A stretch of 64,000 nt of DNA, from positions 993,032 to 1,057,031 of the forward strand of contig VZRZ01005967.1 in assembly GCA_013398175.1 (NCBI GenBank). The letters are read 5' to 3'. Position numbers and translations under genes: made by a program. Below the pieces are notes generated by a model that was not told the origin of the DNA, did no database searches, and saw nothing but the letters and a program-made list of their open reading frames with translations. This document shows positions 35,027 to 48,400 of this stretch, one piece after another. The DNA is from Climacteris rufus (lineage: Eukaryota > Chordata > Aves > Passeriformes > Climacteridae). Position 1 is the first letter of the stretch, and each line of letters opens with the position of its first letter.

Positions 35027-37750
35027 GTATTTGATGTAGAAGCCATGCCAAACAAAGACACTGAAGAGGAGCTGGTGGCATAGACCTCAGGGTTTGGGGT
35101 AGCCTGCTGATCTCCTGCCCAGGGGAAGTTCACAGCAGGGCCATGCTTGGACTGAGGACCAGAGTACACATAAATCTGACCCATTCCTGAGAGCAGATTC
35201 CACCTGCAGCAAACATTTGGGCTAGGTGGTGCTATGGGCTATCAGGTATGCTTACTTATTTCTCATCTGATTTCTCCTTCTCACCAGGTCTTTACTGATG
35301 CTTGATTCATCTGGGAAGGATGATTTTGTTATATGGAGTCATACAATAAACACCTTGGGGAGAATTTGATTGCAAGGCTATAACATTGATTTTCTTTCCC
35401 ACACAGAAATAACTTTATAGATATAAAGATATTAGATGTACACTTTATTTCAGAATAAGTATAGCCATACTAGAGGAGGAAAGGAGGAGTTAAGCAGTTC
35501 TTTTTTTGGGTTAGTATATCCCAAACAAAATTTCCCTTCACCTCCAGGTGTTTATGGATGTATCATATACAAAAAATGATATTAATATTTGAATGTCTGT
35601 TGGAGATGAAAGAGAATGAGCAGAATAGGTGTGCAAGGGATGGGCTGAATCCTTGTGAGACCTGCATGTTGCAGAGGTCTGCACACAGTGAGGGATGACA
35701 CTCTGCTAATGAGGGAAAAGTGCTGAGCACATAATTGAAAGTTTTTAGTAATCAGAAGCTTCACAGATGCATATAAGAAAGGAAGGAGAGAGGAACAGAA
35801 TGTGATCTGACTAAACTGAGCCTAGATAGGAGACACAAGTGAAGATGACAAATAAACTAACTGTCGTGAAAATGTAACAAAATATCATCCCAACAGATTA
35901 AGGAAGGAAGGTTGTGGCAAGCTTCACTAAGAAGAAGAAGAATGGCAGACACATATTTCTGAGTCATGAGGATCTGGGACAAGCCTGAAAACATTAAGAC
36001 CAACACCATACCCTCAGCTGGCTCTTCAATTTCTCATTTTATTTCAGAATTGCTAACTGTTGACCTAACTTATTTTCTTGAGAGGGAGGAGATTAGCTTT
36101 CAGAAAAGCTGTTTAACTGCAAAATGTAGGAGACCAGATAATTGAATTTTCCAGTTTAGATTTGATCTAATTTTCTGAATTGGTAATAATGTGAAATGGA
36201 AGATATTTCCAGAAGACAAAAAGAAGATTTTGTGCTAACTTAAAATTAGAAAAAGCAAGCTCTGAAGACTTTTGTGGGCATTGTTATTTTGAGGAAAGAA
36301 TAAAAAAAAATCTACAGGGAATGTTTTTTTAAAATAAAAAGGTAGAGACTGCAATTTGCAAATAAAAGAAACTATGCAAGAACACTGGAGCCATAAGCCA
36401 GTGAGTTATTGTATCTGGCATATTTCGTGATGCCCTTATTTTCCAAGGCGAAAAAGAGTAACACAGCTCTTCCTTTCATTTGTACCGCTCCAGTGAGGAA
36501 CCTTAAGCTGTGGACTTTTTCAGAATAACACACATTTTCTACTGGGCAGACAGATTGCATGGGCAGAGCACTTCTGTCCATGTAGTTTATATGAGACTGG
36601 AATTTATTAGCACACTGTTTTTAAAGTGCCATAAAATGCAGCACTCACATCTCTCTGGGGATCTGTATTATGTAGAGTGTTGTGACTTAAAAAGAAGAAG
36701 TACTGTCATATTGTACTGTACCACCCAACTGGAAGGAGCAACCGTGGTTAGGTAGTTAAAGGAAATGCATTGGGATCTGGAGGAGAGTCCCTGTTTCCTG
36801 CAGACCAAACCTGCAGCAGCACTGAAAGAGCTTAAAGAGACTTCTTCCACACCAGGGCAGTGATCCATCTGCCTAAAAAGCTTGACATTCCCCAGTCAAG
36901 TGGCGAAAGTCTCCTTCTCTAAAAGTACAAGGCAGAAGAAGATAACACAGGGGAGTCCTCTCTGTTAGCAGGATTTCGGCTACCCAAACGTAGATGTGTG
37001 TGGTGCTTGTTTAATGAGAACTGTCCTGAACTTTCTTCCCACCTCAAAGGTTTGTTATCTGGGTGGCTTGGCCCAGTCCACTGCTAGGTGTTCTGGTAGA
37101 ACCCATATCACACTGCTGGCTTCTCAGTCAATGCCTGGGGCTCTGCGACAAACTGCTGGCACATTCCTCCTCTCCCCTGCATCAGAAAAAAAAAAATCTC
37201 CTTGAATAAAATGCTCATGTGCAAAAATGTAGATGAGGTTTAAGAACCACTTTTGACTGCAGTGGTGTTGTGTGCATTGGAATGTCATTCAAGCACTGGA
37301 GAATTGTTTAGGACATGCACAATTTATCTGCCCTGGATCACTCAGTATTACAGTCAGGGCTGGTCCAAAGTGCTGTGGTGACTCTGCCTTCAGTTCCACC
37401 TTTCCAGTTTTAGCTTTACCTGAATAGAAGTAAACTACTACTAAGAAAGGAAAAATCATGTTTAGAGAATTCTAGTCTAAAGAATTTCAATGAGTTAAGA
37501 AAAATACGGATGCTATTTGGGGAAAATCTATTTGTGAGCTAGTTCTTCCACTGCAATTGCCCTGAAATAGGTAGAACTTACTACTGTTGCAGATTCTGTT
37601 TGAAGATCAAAATTTATTTTTGGTCAGAAGCAAAACAGTTTTTTCCTTTTTCCTTTATTAGTATTGAGGTAGTTAGTTCAGCTGTTTCTCTCTGTGAAGA
37701 TGAAACAGTTTCATTTTTTGCAGTTTTGCTACTGTGGCATTCTAATATTA

Positions 37751-37811
37751 ATACACACATGCGCACACATATATATAAATATATATATTTATATATTTAT
37801 ATATGTATGTG
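37751..37811. repeat. Compound (CA)n and (TA)n microsatellite
   Basis: ACACACATGCGCACAC passes into ATATATA and TTTATATA units. The short frame across it is compositional. Confidence 0.85.
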
Positions 37812-39040
37812 ACCTTGATTAAAAGAAGCTGAAGCCAAGAGATTATTCAGGTTTTCTTTGCTTCAGCTGTGTCTGCTTTGGTAGGTTTGGCTTTGCTTTT
37901 TGATGAAGATGATAAAGAAATAAGATAATGGCTTATTTTCTTATTAAAATCCTAGTGGAAGAAATGAGCTTTTTTCTCATTTACCTCCTCCCTGAGAAAG
38001 TGAATATTCCTATGTAAACTTATCAGCAGGAAAGCATTTAGAAAACTCTGTTCTTCACCCTAGATTTTATTTGTTAAGGAACCCTAAAGATTTCATTTGA
38101 CTTCATCTGTCTTGCTCTCTACCCTTCCTCTCCCTCACCTATTTCACTGAGTTGTCCAAGTAGAGAATATCTGCCAGCATGCAGTGTATATCCAGCATAT
38201 ATTGTTGTCCTAATTATTTTATTCTTGTGTTTTCCTTTAGCAAATATCTGTCAGAAAAAAGGCCCAAGTTTTCTTTCATTGGTGACTCTATTCATTGGTG
38301 ACACTGTTTTCGTGTCACTACGGACTGTGATTCAAGATCCTTGACAAACTTAGCTGTGACAGATGAAGAAAAGGTGTGCATATGTGCCTACATCAGTTTG
38401 TCCTCTCAACATGTTGAGGCCAAATAGCTGAAGTCATGGGAGATCAAGGAATCCGATGCTTTTAGTGGTGGCAGTGTGGATCCAGGGGTATTCTAGGCAT
38501 CCTTCTTTCGAAAGGATTTGTATTAGGATTCTAGTTTTGTTGCATGCAATGATGATGGAGTTTTTCTGTGCTTACATCCCTGTGTGTCTTGGAGAGAACA
38601 GAACACCAAAGCAGAGTGTTTTATATGAATTCCTTCTCCTGTCTGCCAGCTCCAGAAGATGAGCATTAGAGGTATGAGGACATTTTGCCCACTACAGTGC
38701 AAGCCCAACCCTCCAGTTATGCTGTAGCCAGTTTTCAACCTCCTATGGAATGTCAAGTGCTGGCCCTCATAAGATTCTGGCTATGAAGGGCAATGGCTAT
38801 TTAAGTTTTATCTTCATAAATTCCTCTTAGTTATCCTTACTGAGACAGGGTAGCCAAGTAAAATGAATAACATGTTACAGTGTCACCACATCAGTATTGT
38901 TGTGCTCAGTTGAACTTAGTCAGATCTTTTAGTTGCCACCAGCATGGTAAATAATAACACTTGTTCAAGGATGAATGAGGAGGTATCAATAATTTCAATG
39001 TTCTATTAATATATTAGGTAATTAATTCTACATTTGGAAC

Positions 39041-39064
39041 ACATACACACACACACACACATAC
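39041..39064. repeat. (CA)n microsatellite
   Basis: An almost pure AC run, with eight uninterrupted units at 39045-39060. Confidence 0.9.
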
Positions 39065-41700
39065 AAAACCCAAACCCGTAGCCATAAAGATTATGCAATT
39101 AAGATGTAAGCATGTCAGGAAGCAAAAATAAAGATAAAAGTTCAGCCGTAGTGCAAAGTTGTCCATAAGGAAGTGAAATCTTAACACATGAAGCATCAGA
39201 CAACCTTAATAGTATGTGGCTTTACCAGCTGTTCCTTTAATTACAACGTGGAATTTAGCATACATTAATGGTAAGGTTTTAATCGTCTAACCAGAGAAAT
39301 AGAAAACACTATGGACAGGACTATATTTATAGAGAATCAAAAATGAAATTGTCTCAAACTTATTTAACCTTTCCTTCTCTGCCAACAGCAACAATAACAG
39401 AAAATCATCTGTGTCCTGAGGTTAAATACTCAGTCTTTCAGCCTGAAATGTGAATGTTTTGGCAGTGCTGAAAGTCTATTAAAAGAGAAGTTTTGTTTGA
39501 GATTGTTTTGGAACCAAAGATATTTGGAGCTCTATTAGACCCCATTATAATGGAGGAGTGCGTGGGCAGATGTTCAAAAGCAATAAGGTTGCCACATCTT
39601 ACCAGGGTATTGCTCATCAGCTGAGCAATGGTAACTGGCTAGTTGCACAAACTTACCCTCCCTGGTTGTAAAGTGAAGCCTATTAGCTTAAATAATGAGT
39701 CATTAAACCAAAGTAACTCGTTGCTTTTGCTTGTATACCTGTAATCACAGACTGCAATAGAGATAAAGATTTAGTGCCAGGCACTATGGGTAAGTTTTTA
39801 AGTGATTTTGGAGTGATTTAGCATCCAAAGTCACATTTTTATAAGTGTTTCAGAGGTTCAGCTCCCCTGTGTCTAAGTGCCCACACTATGTTTGAGGAGT
39901 GTGTTTCTCAAGAGGGAGCTCAAGTCACTCAGACCAGGAGGAAAGTGATGAGAAAAAGCCCTGAGGTTGCTTGCAAGGAAAGGAAGAAGTGGAGGAAATG
40001 ACGCAGAAGGTCCTGACCAACATGTGTGGTTGGTGAACTTTGTGGAAAGACCTGGGGAGTCTCCAGTTTCTCATTCAAGGGAGAAATTCACCCAACATTT
40101 CCCCTGCTTTGTTATACCACAGCTTTGGTTTCTAAATCATTCAGACACTTTGGGAAATGCTGTCCTAAATGTCCACTCCTACTCATTAAAATCAGTGGGT
40201 ATCAAAGATTTTTGGTGGGAATGGCAGAGAGGGCCCTTACGAAGTTGCACTCCCCTTGCTTGTGACATGAACAGAGCCTGTTGTGTGACTGTGGTGTTGT
40301 GCTCATTCCAGGGCCATCTATTATTCTCTGGGTAAGAGAAAATACCATTTATTTCCATTTATGCAGACCATAAATCAACATGATATTAGCAGCATGTGAT
40401 CTAATGCTGCACAGTGTGCATCAGCATGAGAAGAACAAATCTGTTCAAAGTCCTGGAACACTTAAATGTCCCTTTTTCACTCCCTTTTTCTCCTTCCCAT
40501 TGTTTCAAAACCATTTAAATAAGACCTTCTACAATCATTGCAGGGTGGGCTTTTTCTCTCTGGGGAAGAAGCAGCATTGCTGGAAACTGCTCTCTTCTAG
40601 TTTGCAGGGGAGAAAGCTTTTTAACATCTTTCTGGTTTTCTATTATCAGGAGAACAAGCATGTTGCAAATCAACCTCCCAGATGTGGCAAAAAAATGATG
40701 ACATTTAATAAGAAATCACTGTATCCGGATTGGGAGGTTTTCAGTTATATCCTGGTTTTAATACTGTGAATCCATCTATTACAAAACAGGAGAGAATAAT
40801 GTCTCATCATTGGTGTCATTCACTGATTACTAGCTGCTGTTGCTCAAAGAGACACATACTTGGATGCCAATGAGATAAAAAAGCTAAAGTGAACACCCTG
40901 GTACTTGTGAGATGAGATAGTACCTTCTTCAGGTTGTACCTACCCAATGGCTCTGGTGACCTCAAGCCAGATGGCTACTACCATCCCAAAATCAGCAGAC
41001 CTGGTGGACGTGCAGGGTTATTTGGAAGTTCACCATCTAACTCCAAATGGGTGTCAGCTCAGATGTACGAGCAGGGCTAAGACCAGGTCAATGTTCAGGA
41101 CTGAGATTCTTCTTCCCTTACTGTCCCAGGAACTACACATGCCCGCCTGGCATGATGGCTTTCTACCTGGGTATAGAGGGATGGGGTCCCTGTCCCAATT
41201 GTTCTAACTCTTGAGAGTTCTGAGAGGAAGCAAAAGTCTGGTCTTGACTTAATACTGGAAGGAGCATAATTTTGAAGGAAATCTACTTAAAACATTGATT
41301 GAAGTATAAGAAGCTGCTTACTGCATGCCCAGTAGAGGGGCAATGGGGAGGAAAGAACAATGGCATCTTGTAGGTGTCTGCATCGGCCAAGTATCATAGT
41401 GAGGGTAATTCTCTCTCCTTGGCATGGAGAGAGAGAAGAGCGCTATCCATTTGCAAATTGCCCAAAACACAATGGAAGTGTTGTGACACATTTAAGGGCT
41501 CAAAAAAGATGCCATTGGAAGGACAGAACTGGAAGCTCTTCAGTTCTCACAGGGCAGCTTATCATTGTTTGTTCTCCACTTCTGAATGGCATGGGTAATG
41601 CTAGACACTCTTCTTGCAGCATCCATGTACCTGACAACATCATTCTGTCAAGTGAGCTTAAAAAAAGGTTTTTTGACTGCTTTCAGGTGGATGTTGATAC

Positions 41701-41754
41701 CAAAGAGGTTATGGAGTCTCCCTCACTGGGGATATTAAAAAACTGACTGAACAC
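41701..41754 (+). mobile_element. CR1 3' end, left part (split by LTR F)
   Basis: AAAGAGGTTATGGAGTCTCC followed by CACTGGGGATATT and AACTGACTGAACAC matches the CR1 3' UTR, which usually reads GAGTCTCC, GGAGATATTCAAAA, CTGGACAC. The match stops abruptly at 41754, where LTR F begins, and resumes at about 42353. Confidence 0.8.
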
Positions 41755-42332
41755 CGCTGTGGTTTAGGAATGGTATTCCCCAATTTAGTCTTCCCACTAA
41801 AACCACTCCAAGCCACACACTACTCACTTGTTCCCTCCTCTCCCCCCTTCTCCCCTGCATCTGGATGAAGAGGAGAAGTGGAAGCACAAAAGGTAAAGAT
41901 CATGGGCTGAGTTAAGAACAGTTTACTGGAAACAGCAATGAGATAAGAGAAACAGTTACAGCAGCAATACTGACAGAGAGTACAAGAAAAGAAACTTTAC
42001 TGCTCACTGCAGAAACCCCCTACAATAGAAAATACCCCACCTCTCCCTCTGTCATACTACCCCACTGCTCCCAGCTCAGATCCAGGATTATCCAATTGCT
42101 CCCTGCAGCTCAAAACTGGGATTACCCAACAGCTCCCTCCAGTTTGGAACCAGGGCCACCTCACCAGTCCCTCTGCCAGGCTTACATGGAAGGAACCCTT
42201 TCTCCTCAGGAGAGACTCCCTTCCCCCCACCCTTGCCAAAGACATGAGGTGGTACAGAATAACCTCCAGGTCCCGGCTGTATTCCTCCTGGCTACTGCAA
42301 AAATTGACCCCGACCTCTCTGGAACAGGGTAA
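41755..42332 (-). mobile_element. LTR F: avian LTR inserted into a CR1 copy
   Basis: On the plus strand this block starts CGCTGTGGTTTAGGAATGG and ends near CTCTGGAACAGGGTAA. I recognise it as a common avian LTR whose sense is the minus strand. Landmarks are CACTAAAACCACTCCAAGCC (about 41798), the reiterated ACTGCTCCCAGCTC and AACAGCTCCCTCC units (42065-42145) and TCCTCAGGAGAGACTCCC (about 42203). Both termini have drifted from TG...CA. It resembles the LTR A/B type in overall plan. No internal retroviral genes are present, so it is a solo LTR. Target duplication is not clean: AACAC on the left may correspond to AAACGC on the right. Confidence 0.8.
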
Positions 42333-42359
42333 ATAAACGCAAGATTAGGATAAACGCAA
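42333..42359. repeat. Short tandem duplication at the right edge of LTR F
   Basis: ATAAACGCAA occurs at 42333-42342 and again at 42350-42359, a period of 17 bp, exactly at the junction between the LTR and the resumed CR1. It could be a local slippage duplication that obscures the target duplication. Confidence 0.6.
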
Positions 42360-42455
42360 ACTGGGCAATGCACTCTAGGATGACCCTGCTTGAGCAGGGA
42401 GGTTGGATCAGGTGACCCACTGTGGTCCCTTAGCCATTGTGTGATTGTGTGATTC
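42353..42455 (+). mobile_element. CR1 3' end, right part
   Basis: CTGGGCAATGCACTCTAGG, then TGACCCTGCTTGAGCAGG, GGTTGGATCAGGTGACCC and a tail of ATTGTGTGATTGTGTGATTC are diagnostic for the last 100 bp of CR1. It continues the 41701-41754 piece with no CR1 sequence missing or repeated beyond a few bases. Confidence 0.9.
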
Positions 42456-45400
42456 ATAATGGATAAGAGTGGTTTTATTATTGATCTTTAGGTGAACTTG
42501 AGAGCATCAGCTAATAAAAAATTCTTAATGTGCGAGGAGGTGTACATGTGATGAGGTGACTTACCAAATATACAAACACATCCATTTATTGCAGTCCCTA
42601 AATACACTTCCTGAATCTCCCTGAAATGCAGTTTATCAAGACAAACTAAAAAGACTTCTATTTTTCTCTAATTCTGTCTAATAAAATCCACTTTATTTCT
42701 CTGGTATTGCCCTCTATTTCATTCCACAGCATTCTTTAATATTCACAGCAGGGTGAGGGGTTCATATTGTTGTTTCAGCTAATTGGTACTGCAATAAAAG
42801 AATATGAGACATGAAAAGATCCTAGAGGAGAACGTTATAAAAAGCATCAGGGCAAAGTGTCTAAATGGGCATGTCTGGTATAGAACACCTGTAGCCTTTA
42901 ATTTAGAGCCTCTCCAGTTCCTCTGGGGTGCTCCTAGGGGAGATTTAAAACACCCTCATGACACTTGGCTCTGGGCAAGTTCTTCTCCTTGTGCTTGGTG
43001 CACACCAAATGCAGCTAAATAGATATTCTATTATTTTATGAGACACATGGTGAAGGAGAAGGTCCTGAGTTTGCACCTTGCTCATCTTAGCTGATTGGGA
43101 AAAATTTTCTGAACAGATCTCACGAAAAAAAGCATTTAAAATCTTGGTTCTAACTTAGCATTGAATCTGGTTGCTGTGTGTTTCTGATAGGTGCAGAAGG
43201 GGCTCCAACAGCAAGTAGGCTGACAAAAACCAGTCAGTTCTTCTGATTTTTCTATCCTTGCTGATGTTTGGCTTCCAAATAGGCATAAGCCTTTTCCTGA
43301 TATTTCCAAGCACAGGAATCTTGTCTGGCAAAAGTTTGAGAATTCTGGAAATGTATCTGTCATTTCCTTGGGTACTGTTTGCCCATGCAAGTCATGCATG
43401 GTGAGTCTGACATGCACTGATCTCATGGCCTGTAGTCACATACTTTTGTCTGGAAATCTTGTATGTAACTAGGCTGGGGAAGGCAGCAAATCATTATTTT
43501 TAAAATCTTTCTTCTAGTGCTCTTCCCACAGAAAGCTGAAGTACACTGGAGGGTGAGGTAATCACGGTAAGCTTCTTTGAGCCAGCCACAGCTGAGGTCT
43601 GGAAGTGAAACAGAGCCTTTAACTTAGGAAGTCATGAACTGTGAGGAAACATCTAATCTAGATGTCACTATTACTATTATAAACCGTGAAAATATTGAAA
43701 ATGTAGAGAGAAGAGTGGTATCACATCTTTCCGTGTAGAAAAATAAAAACCTTATCTCTCAATTCTCTGTTGGCTTTGGTTTTTTGAAGTAATCTGATCT
43801 TTCAGTTGGAAAAATCAGTATTTTATAATGGTAAACTTATTTTAGCTTTTGAGAATTTATAAATGCAAGTGATACCCAGTAAGCTTAGCCACAGGTGGTG
43901 CAACTGTCTTTGACTACTCATTTGCATCATTTGTTTCCCCCTATTATACTAAAAATGAAGGGAGTATAGTAAAAAACCAAAAAAATTAGTCTGGATTCCT
44001 GAGATCTGCTTTCAGTTAACACTTCAAGGAATACCCAACCTGAAAAAGGCACCAGTTTGCCGATTATTTCTACTGTAGTTTGGATATAAACATATATGTC
44101 TCATTTTCTTATCAGAAAGAAAATTTTAATATTTGAAGCATATATTACACAGCTGCAGGGTATTTTGATCTGCATTTGTAATGAGGGAAATGCAAAGAGG
44201 TAATGACAGCTGAGTAATCACCTCAGAGTCTCGAAATGACTTGCACTGCTGCCTCTCTGCAGCTCTTGCTGCTCTCCCCAAAGAACAGGAATGAATCAGC
44301 TCTGGGAGGATATGCACCATCTTTTCTGTGACAAAACCTGCATTTCCCATTGTGTTACAACACTGATTCAAAATGACATCTCAAAAGCTACCTCAAATGC
44401 ATGCTCAGCCCTGACAGGTGCAAGCATGGTGATAGGGTCTTTTTAGGAAATGGTGAGAGAAATAATGTTGCTTGTGTTGGTCGTAAACAAGGACAAGTAG
44501 CAATATGTTTTACAGATGTTCAGCTGGTCTGTGCAGCTTTCTTTCCTGGGATATTTTTCAGGCCAAAGGTTTAGCAAACTCAAGAAAGACTGGATATTTA
44601 TGTGGATGAGAAGGTCATCCTGAGCTGCAGTAGAACCAGCATGAAGAACAGAGGCTGGAGGTAATTCACAAGATAAAGCAATTTATAATCGTATTAACGT
44701 TTTAAAATTTGTGGTAATCGAGTTTTCTCTGTGTGTCAGGGATTTTTTCACTTCTTCTTGCAAAACACAGAGCACTGACTGCTGTTTCACATCATTGCAC
44801 TAGTTTGACCGTTGCTTCCGTGCTTTCATACCTTTAAATTTTGGGAGTTGAAGAACACAGTTTTACAGACATCCTAAAGAGCTCAGATACTAAAAAGCTC
44901 TGTGTAGACATGGCAAACATGTGACTTACATTGTGTGCTTGAAATTTACAATAGGTGTCAGGTAGCTGTTGTGATCTGGCACACGGTTGCAGGTAAAGTG
45001 GGCAGAAAGAGGTGTGGAGCAACAGTTGTGGAACAGAGGTTATTCCTGAAAGCAGTTTAACTGCTTGTCTGATAAAGAAAATTCTGATGTTAAAATCAAA
45101 TGGTAAATCTTGCAAAATGTAATAACTATGTCACTCTGTTGTCCATAAAAACATACAAATTTTGCTCTTATTAGGGACTTATCCTTTGTGTTTTTGAAAT
45201 CACAGACAAGCAGTGTACAGCAATAGTAAAGGCTCCCATGATTTCTGATAAAAGTTGCACAAAAATAGTTACATCTCTTCTTGAAATAAGCAGGACATAA
45301 GAATGAACATGGCAATAGGGACAGAACGGCTTTTGTTACAGAACAATGAAAGAACACTGCTTGAATGATGCAATTGGTTGTGCTCTGTGAAGGAATACCT

Positions 45401-48400
45401 CTCAACATTTAGGAATTCATTTGTTAAATGTTTTACTAAGCATTACTGCTCAACAGACTTTAAATAGGCAAAGAAACTGATACAGTATAGAATCTGAGAA
45501 TATTATAATGAGTGGGGTGGAGGTCTGGGAGGAGAAGGGAGTGGAAATGGGGTGTTGGTGTTCCCTCAGCACAGGGAGGAAGGTGATGGTGAGGCAGCCC
45601 TTAGGCTAGAAGTGTGAATCTAATGTGTGTTTGTGCCTAGAGACACAGCAGGGATGCAGGCTTAGCCCTGAAGAACTGAAGGCTTAAGCTTTGAGAACAT
45701 GCAGTCTTCCTAAAGGAAGTTTTAAGAATCACTCAGCTGTAGTAACGCCCAAGGCACTGAGTTAGGTAGTACTGGAAAGACTTTCAGTATGTAGAAGAGA
45801 GGGACACCCACATCTTAACCTCTCTTTGGGCCATCCAAATACCAAATGTGATGACCAGCACATGCTTCATCCTACTTGTTGCTATAGTATCTCCAGTCTC
45901 TTTGAAACTGATTTGTAAGCCTAAACTTCACACAATCTCCAAGCCCTCAGCTTTCCATTCTTATCACACAAATTGCATGTATCTTGACTTCTATGGCTTG
46001 CCTTGCTGTACTGTACTAGTGTGAGGCAGCCGTATGTGGTTCCTACCCACCATGTGTTTGCCAGTCATAAACCTTCTCTCAAAGCTCAAAGTTCTCATTT
46101 GCTTCCCAATAATCAATAACTGCTGGGGAAAAGGGGGAAAAGCTGTTTGGGATGGGTTAGTGACTGCCATAAAAGTACCTGTGAACTGCGCTGGGACCAT
46201 TAAAGACCCTTTGTCCTGAATTCCTGAAGATATTTTCAGAGCTGAAGAAGTACAAATGTGTGTTAAAGCCTTCTCTGTATTCTGTGATAAAGGTTTCTCT
46301 GGATGTAAGTAAGAATCCATTTCTTAGTGTATAACCTAACAAAAGGTGCTTTTAAAAAGCAAGGAAATACAATAATGCAGGAAACACCACAAGCTGTGAT
46401 CATAATCTAGTTTCACTTTGCCTTTATACACAGCTATTTTTCCTCCAGCTTCAAACTTTGGCATTTCCTAGTTGTGGACTTTAGAGCCAGACTTTGGTAG
46501 TGTGAACCTATCTTTAGCTTGAGATATTTATGGTGATATTGAAATCTTACTGTACTGGTGAATGAACAGTAGCATATTTTGCAGGAATAATGAAATCTCA
46601 GCAACATGAGACCTCAATAAAGCACATTGTTGCTAAATCTTTGCTGACTGCTGTTTTTACGTGTGAATTATAAGGTGTGCGGATAAGCAAAGTGCGAATT
46701 AATGAGGTTTCGCTGTGCTGAAATGAAACTGTGGTGGGACATGAGCTAAGAAATATGGTGTTACTTAGTATTTTGTATTCAAGAAATTATGTTTTTTGAG
46801 CAGCTGCCAGTCAGAGCATGGGTGGCTACACTGAGGGCATCTTTAAAACCATATTTTTATATGTATATTACTGGGGGAGATTTTTATCCTTCAGTTTTAT
46901 TCCCATTAACCAAAGTGAAGGCCATACAAACTAAATCTCTATTAAAGCCTGGGAGGAATAGACCCATGAGCAAGAAGCTTTCAATAAATGCTTATCTGCT
47001 TTCAAGAAACCCTTATCTGTGTACTCAACTAAAGAGACTGTAGAGAAGACCTACTCCCTTTTCCACTTTCCTTCTGTGGTTTGTCATTAAGTGTCACCTC
47101 TGTTCCTCTCATTGCTCAGCCAGCTGCTGGCCACTGGTGCTGTGGGGTAGTCAGGAATACCTTGTGTGAGACAATCTGACTGGCAGTTTGCTCAGCACCT
47201 CTTTAGCTGTCACTGGGATGCACTGCATTATTTGGGCTCATAGGTGGTGGAAAAGCTCATGACCACAAACATAGGGAGTTCTTTTCTGTGTGAGAGATTG
47301 TGTGCAGGGCTCAACCTCTGGATGGAAAAGCTCTTTCTGGGTGAACATAGAGGTTTAGTAAGAAGTAATGGATTCTGTTGCAGTCTTGCACAACTTGTAG
47401 GTGGTTTTGGAGGATAGCTGTCTCTCTGCATTTTCCTTCAGGCTGTTAGCACTGCCAGTGCTGACTGAGGTGTCCGATAGCTGCTGTGGTTACAGCCATC
47501 ATCACATCAGTTTCCTCCTATGGGTAGAGAATTCAAAGGAAATTCAGGGCCAGATCATGAAGAGCTTTCTCACCCTCCGTCTATCCTCTATTCTCTGCTT
47601 TGCCTCTCTCAGCCTCTCTTTATCTGTGGCAAAGCTAGTCATCATGTTACTCTGCCAATCCTCCACTGCTGTCCTTACTTCTTCAGCACCTGAAGACATC
47701 TGTCTGAGCTGGTGTGAAAGCTTGTAAATTCATTTGGCACAGAAAGCTCTGCATCCTACAAGCAATCTGCAGCTCCTTTCTTCCAGACGGTATGTGGAGT
47801 GAAACAGAGCCAGGAGCAGAGTAGCTGAAGTGCATCGGCACTTGCTTAAATATGCTGGCTTAATTTATTTACTTATTTGCTTCTTTACAGTGGGACAACC
47901 TACCACAGTTGGAATTTTAGCTGAAGTGGGGCATGAAGCATGTTACAGGAGATGACATAAATGCTTCTGTAGAACACGGGCTGAGGGAACCGTCCTTTCC
48001 TAGTGGATCCTGTGGAGGAACTGATTACTTGTCAAAAGTTTTCCCTCATCACACTTTGCATCATTGCTCACAATATAGTGAGCCTTTGTGCAAAACTGTG
48101 ATCTTTTTGACTAACTAGGTATTTTATCTTTGTCCTCATAAACAATTTTACAGTCTATAGATGTACACGTAAAGCTTTACAGGAGTCATATGCCATTTTA
48201 CATATGTATATCTTTGATTTGGACATGAGCTGAGGGACAGTGTGGCAAAGGGCTGAGGAAGTGCTGACAGCTCATCCATCCTGTACAAGCAGCCTTGAGA
48301 AGATGAGTGATCATCAGCCATGTAACAGCCATTTTATGCTCTTCTCCCCTTCCCATAAAGTGCACATGCATGCACATGTTATTCCACAATAAATCCTACA

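Larger units (their letters stand above)
31394..41700. other. Unique non-coding DNA, 10 kb
   Basis: No gene or further LTR is recognised. Blocks at 32690-33100 and 33290-33620 look like possible conserved non-coding elements. Frames of 122-129 codons at 39967-40335, 40380-40769 and 41360-41746 are not recognisable; the last runs into CR1 sequence. Simple repeats are listed separately. Confidence 0.5.

Noticed and set aside
40155..40210. Similarity to an ancient repeat with a CATTGAAATCAGTGGG core, also near 48528-48550
   Set aside because: Only about 20 bp match the remembered motif in each place; too short to annotate.
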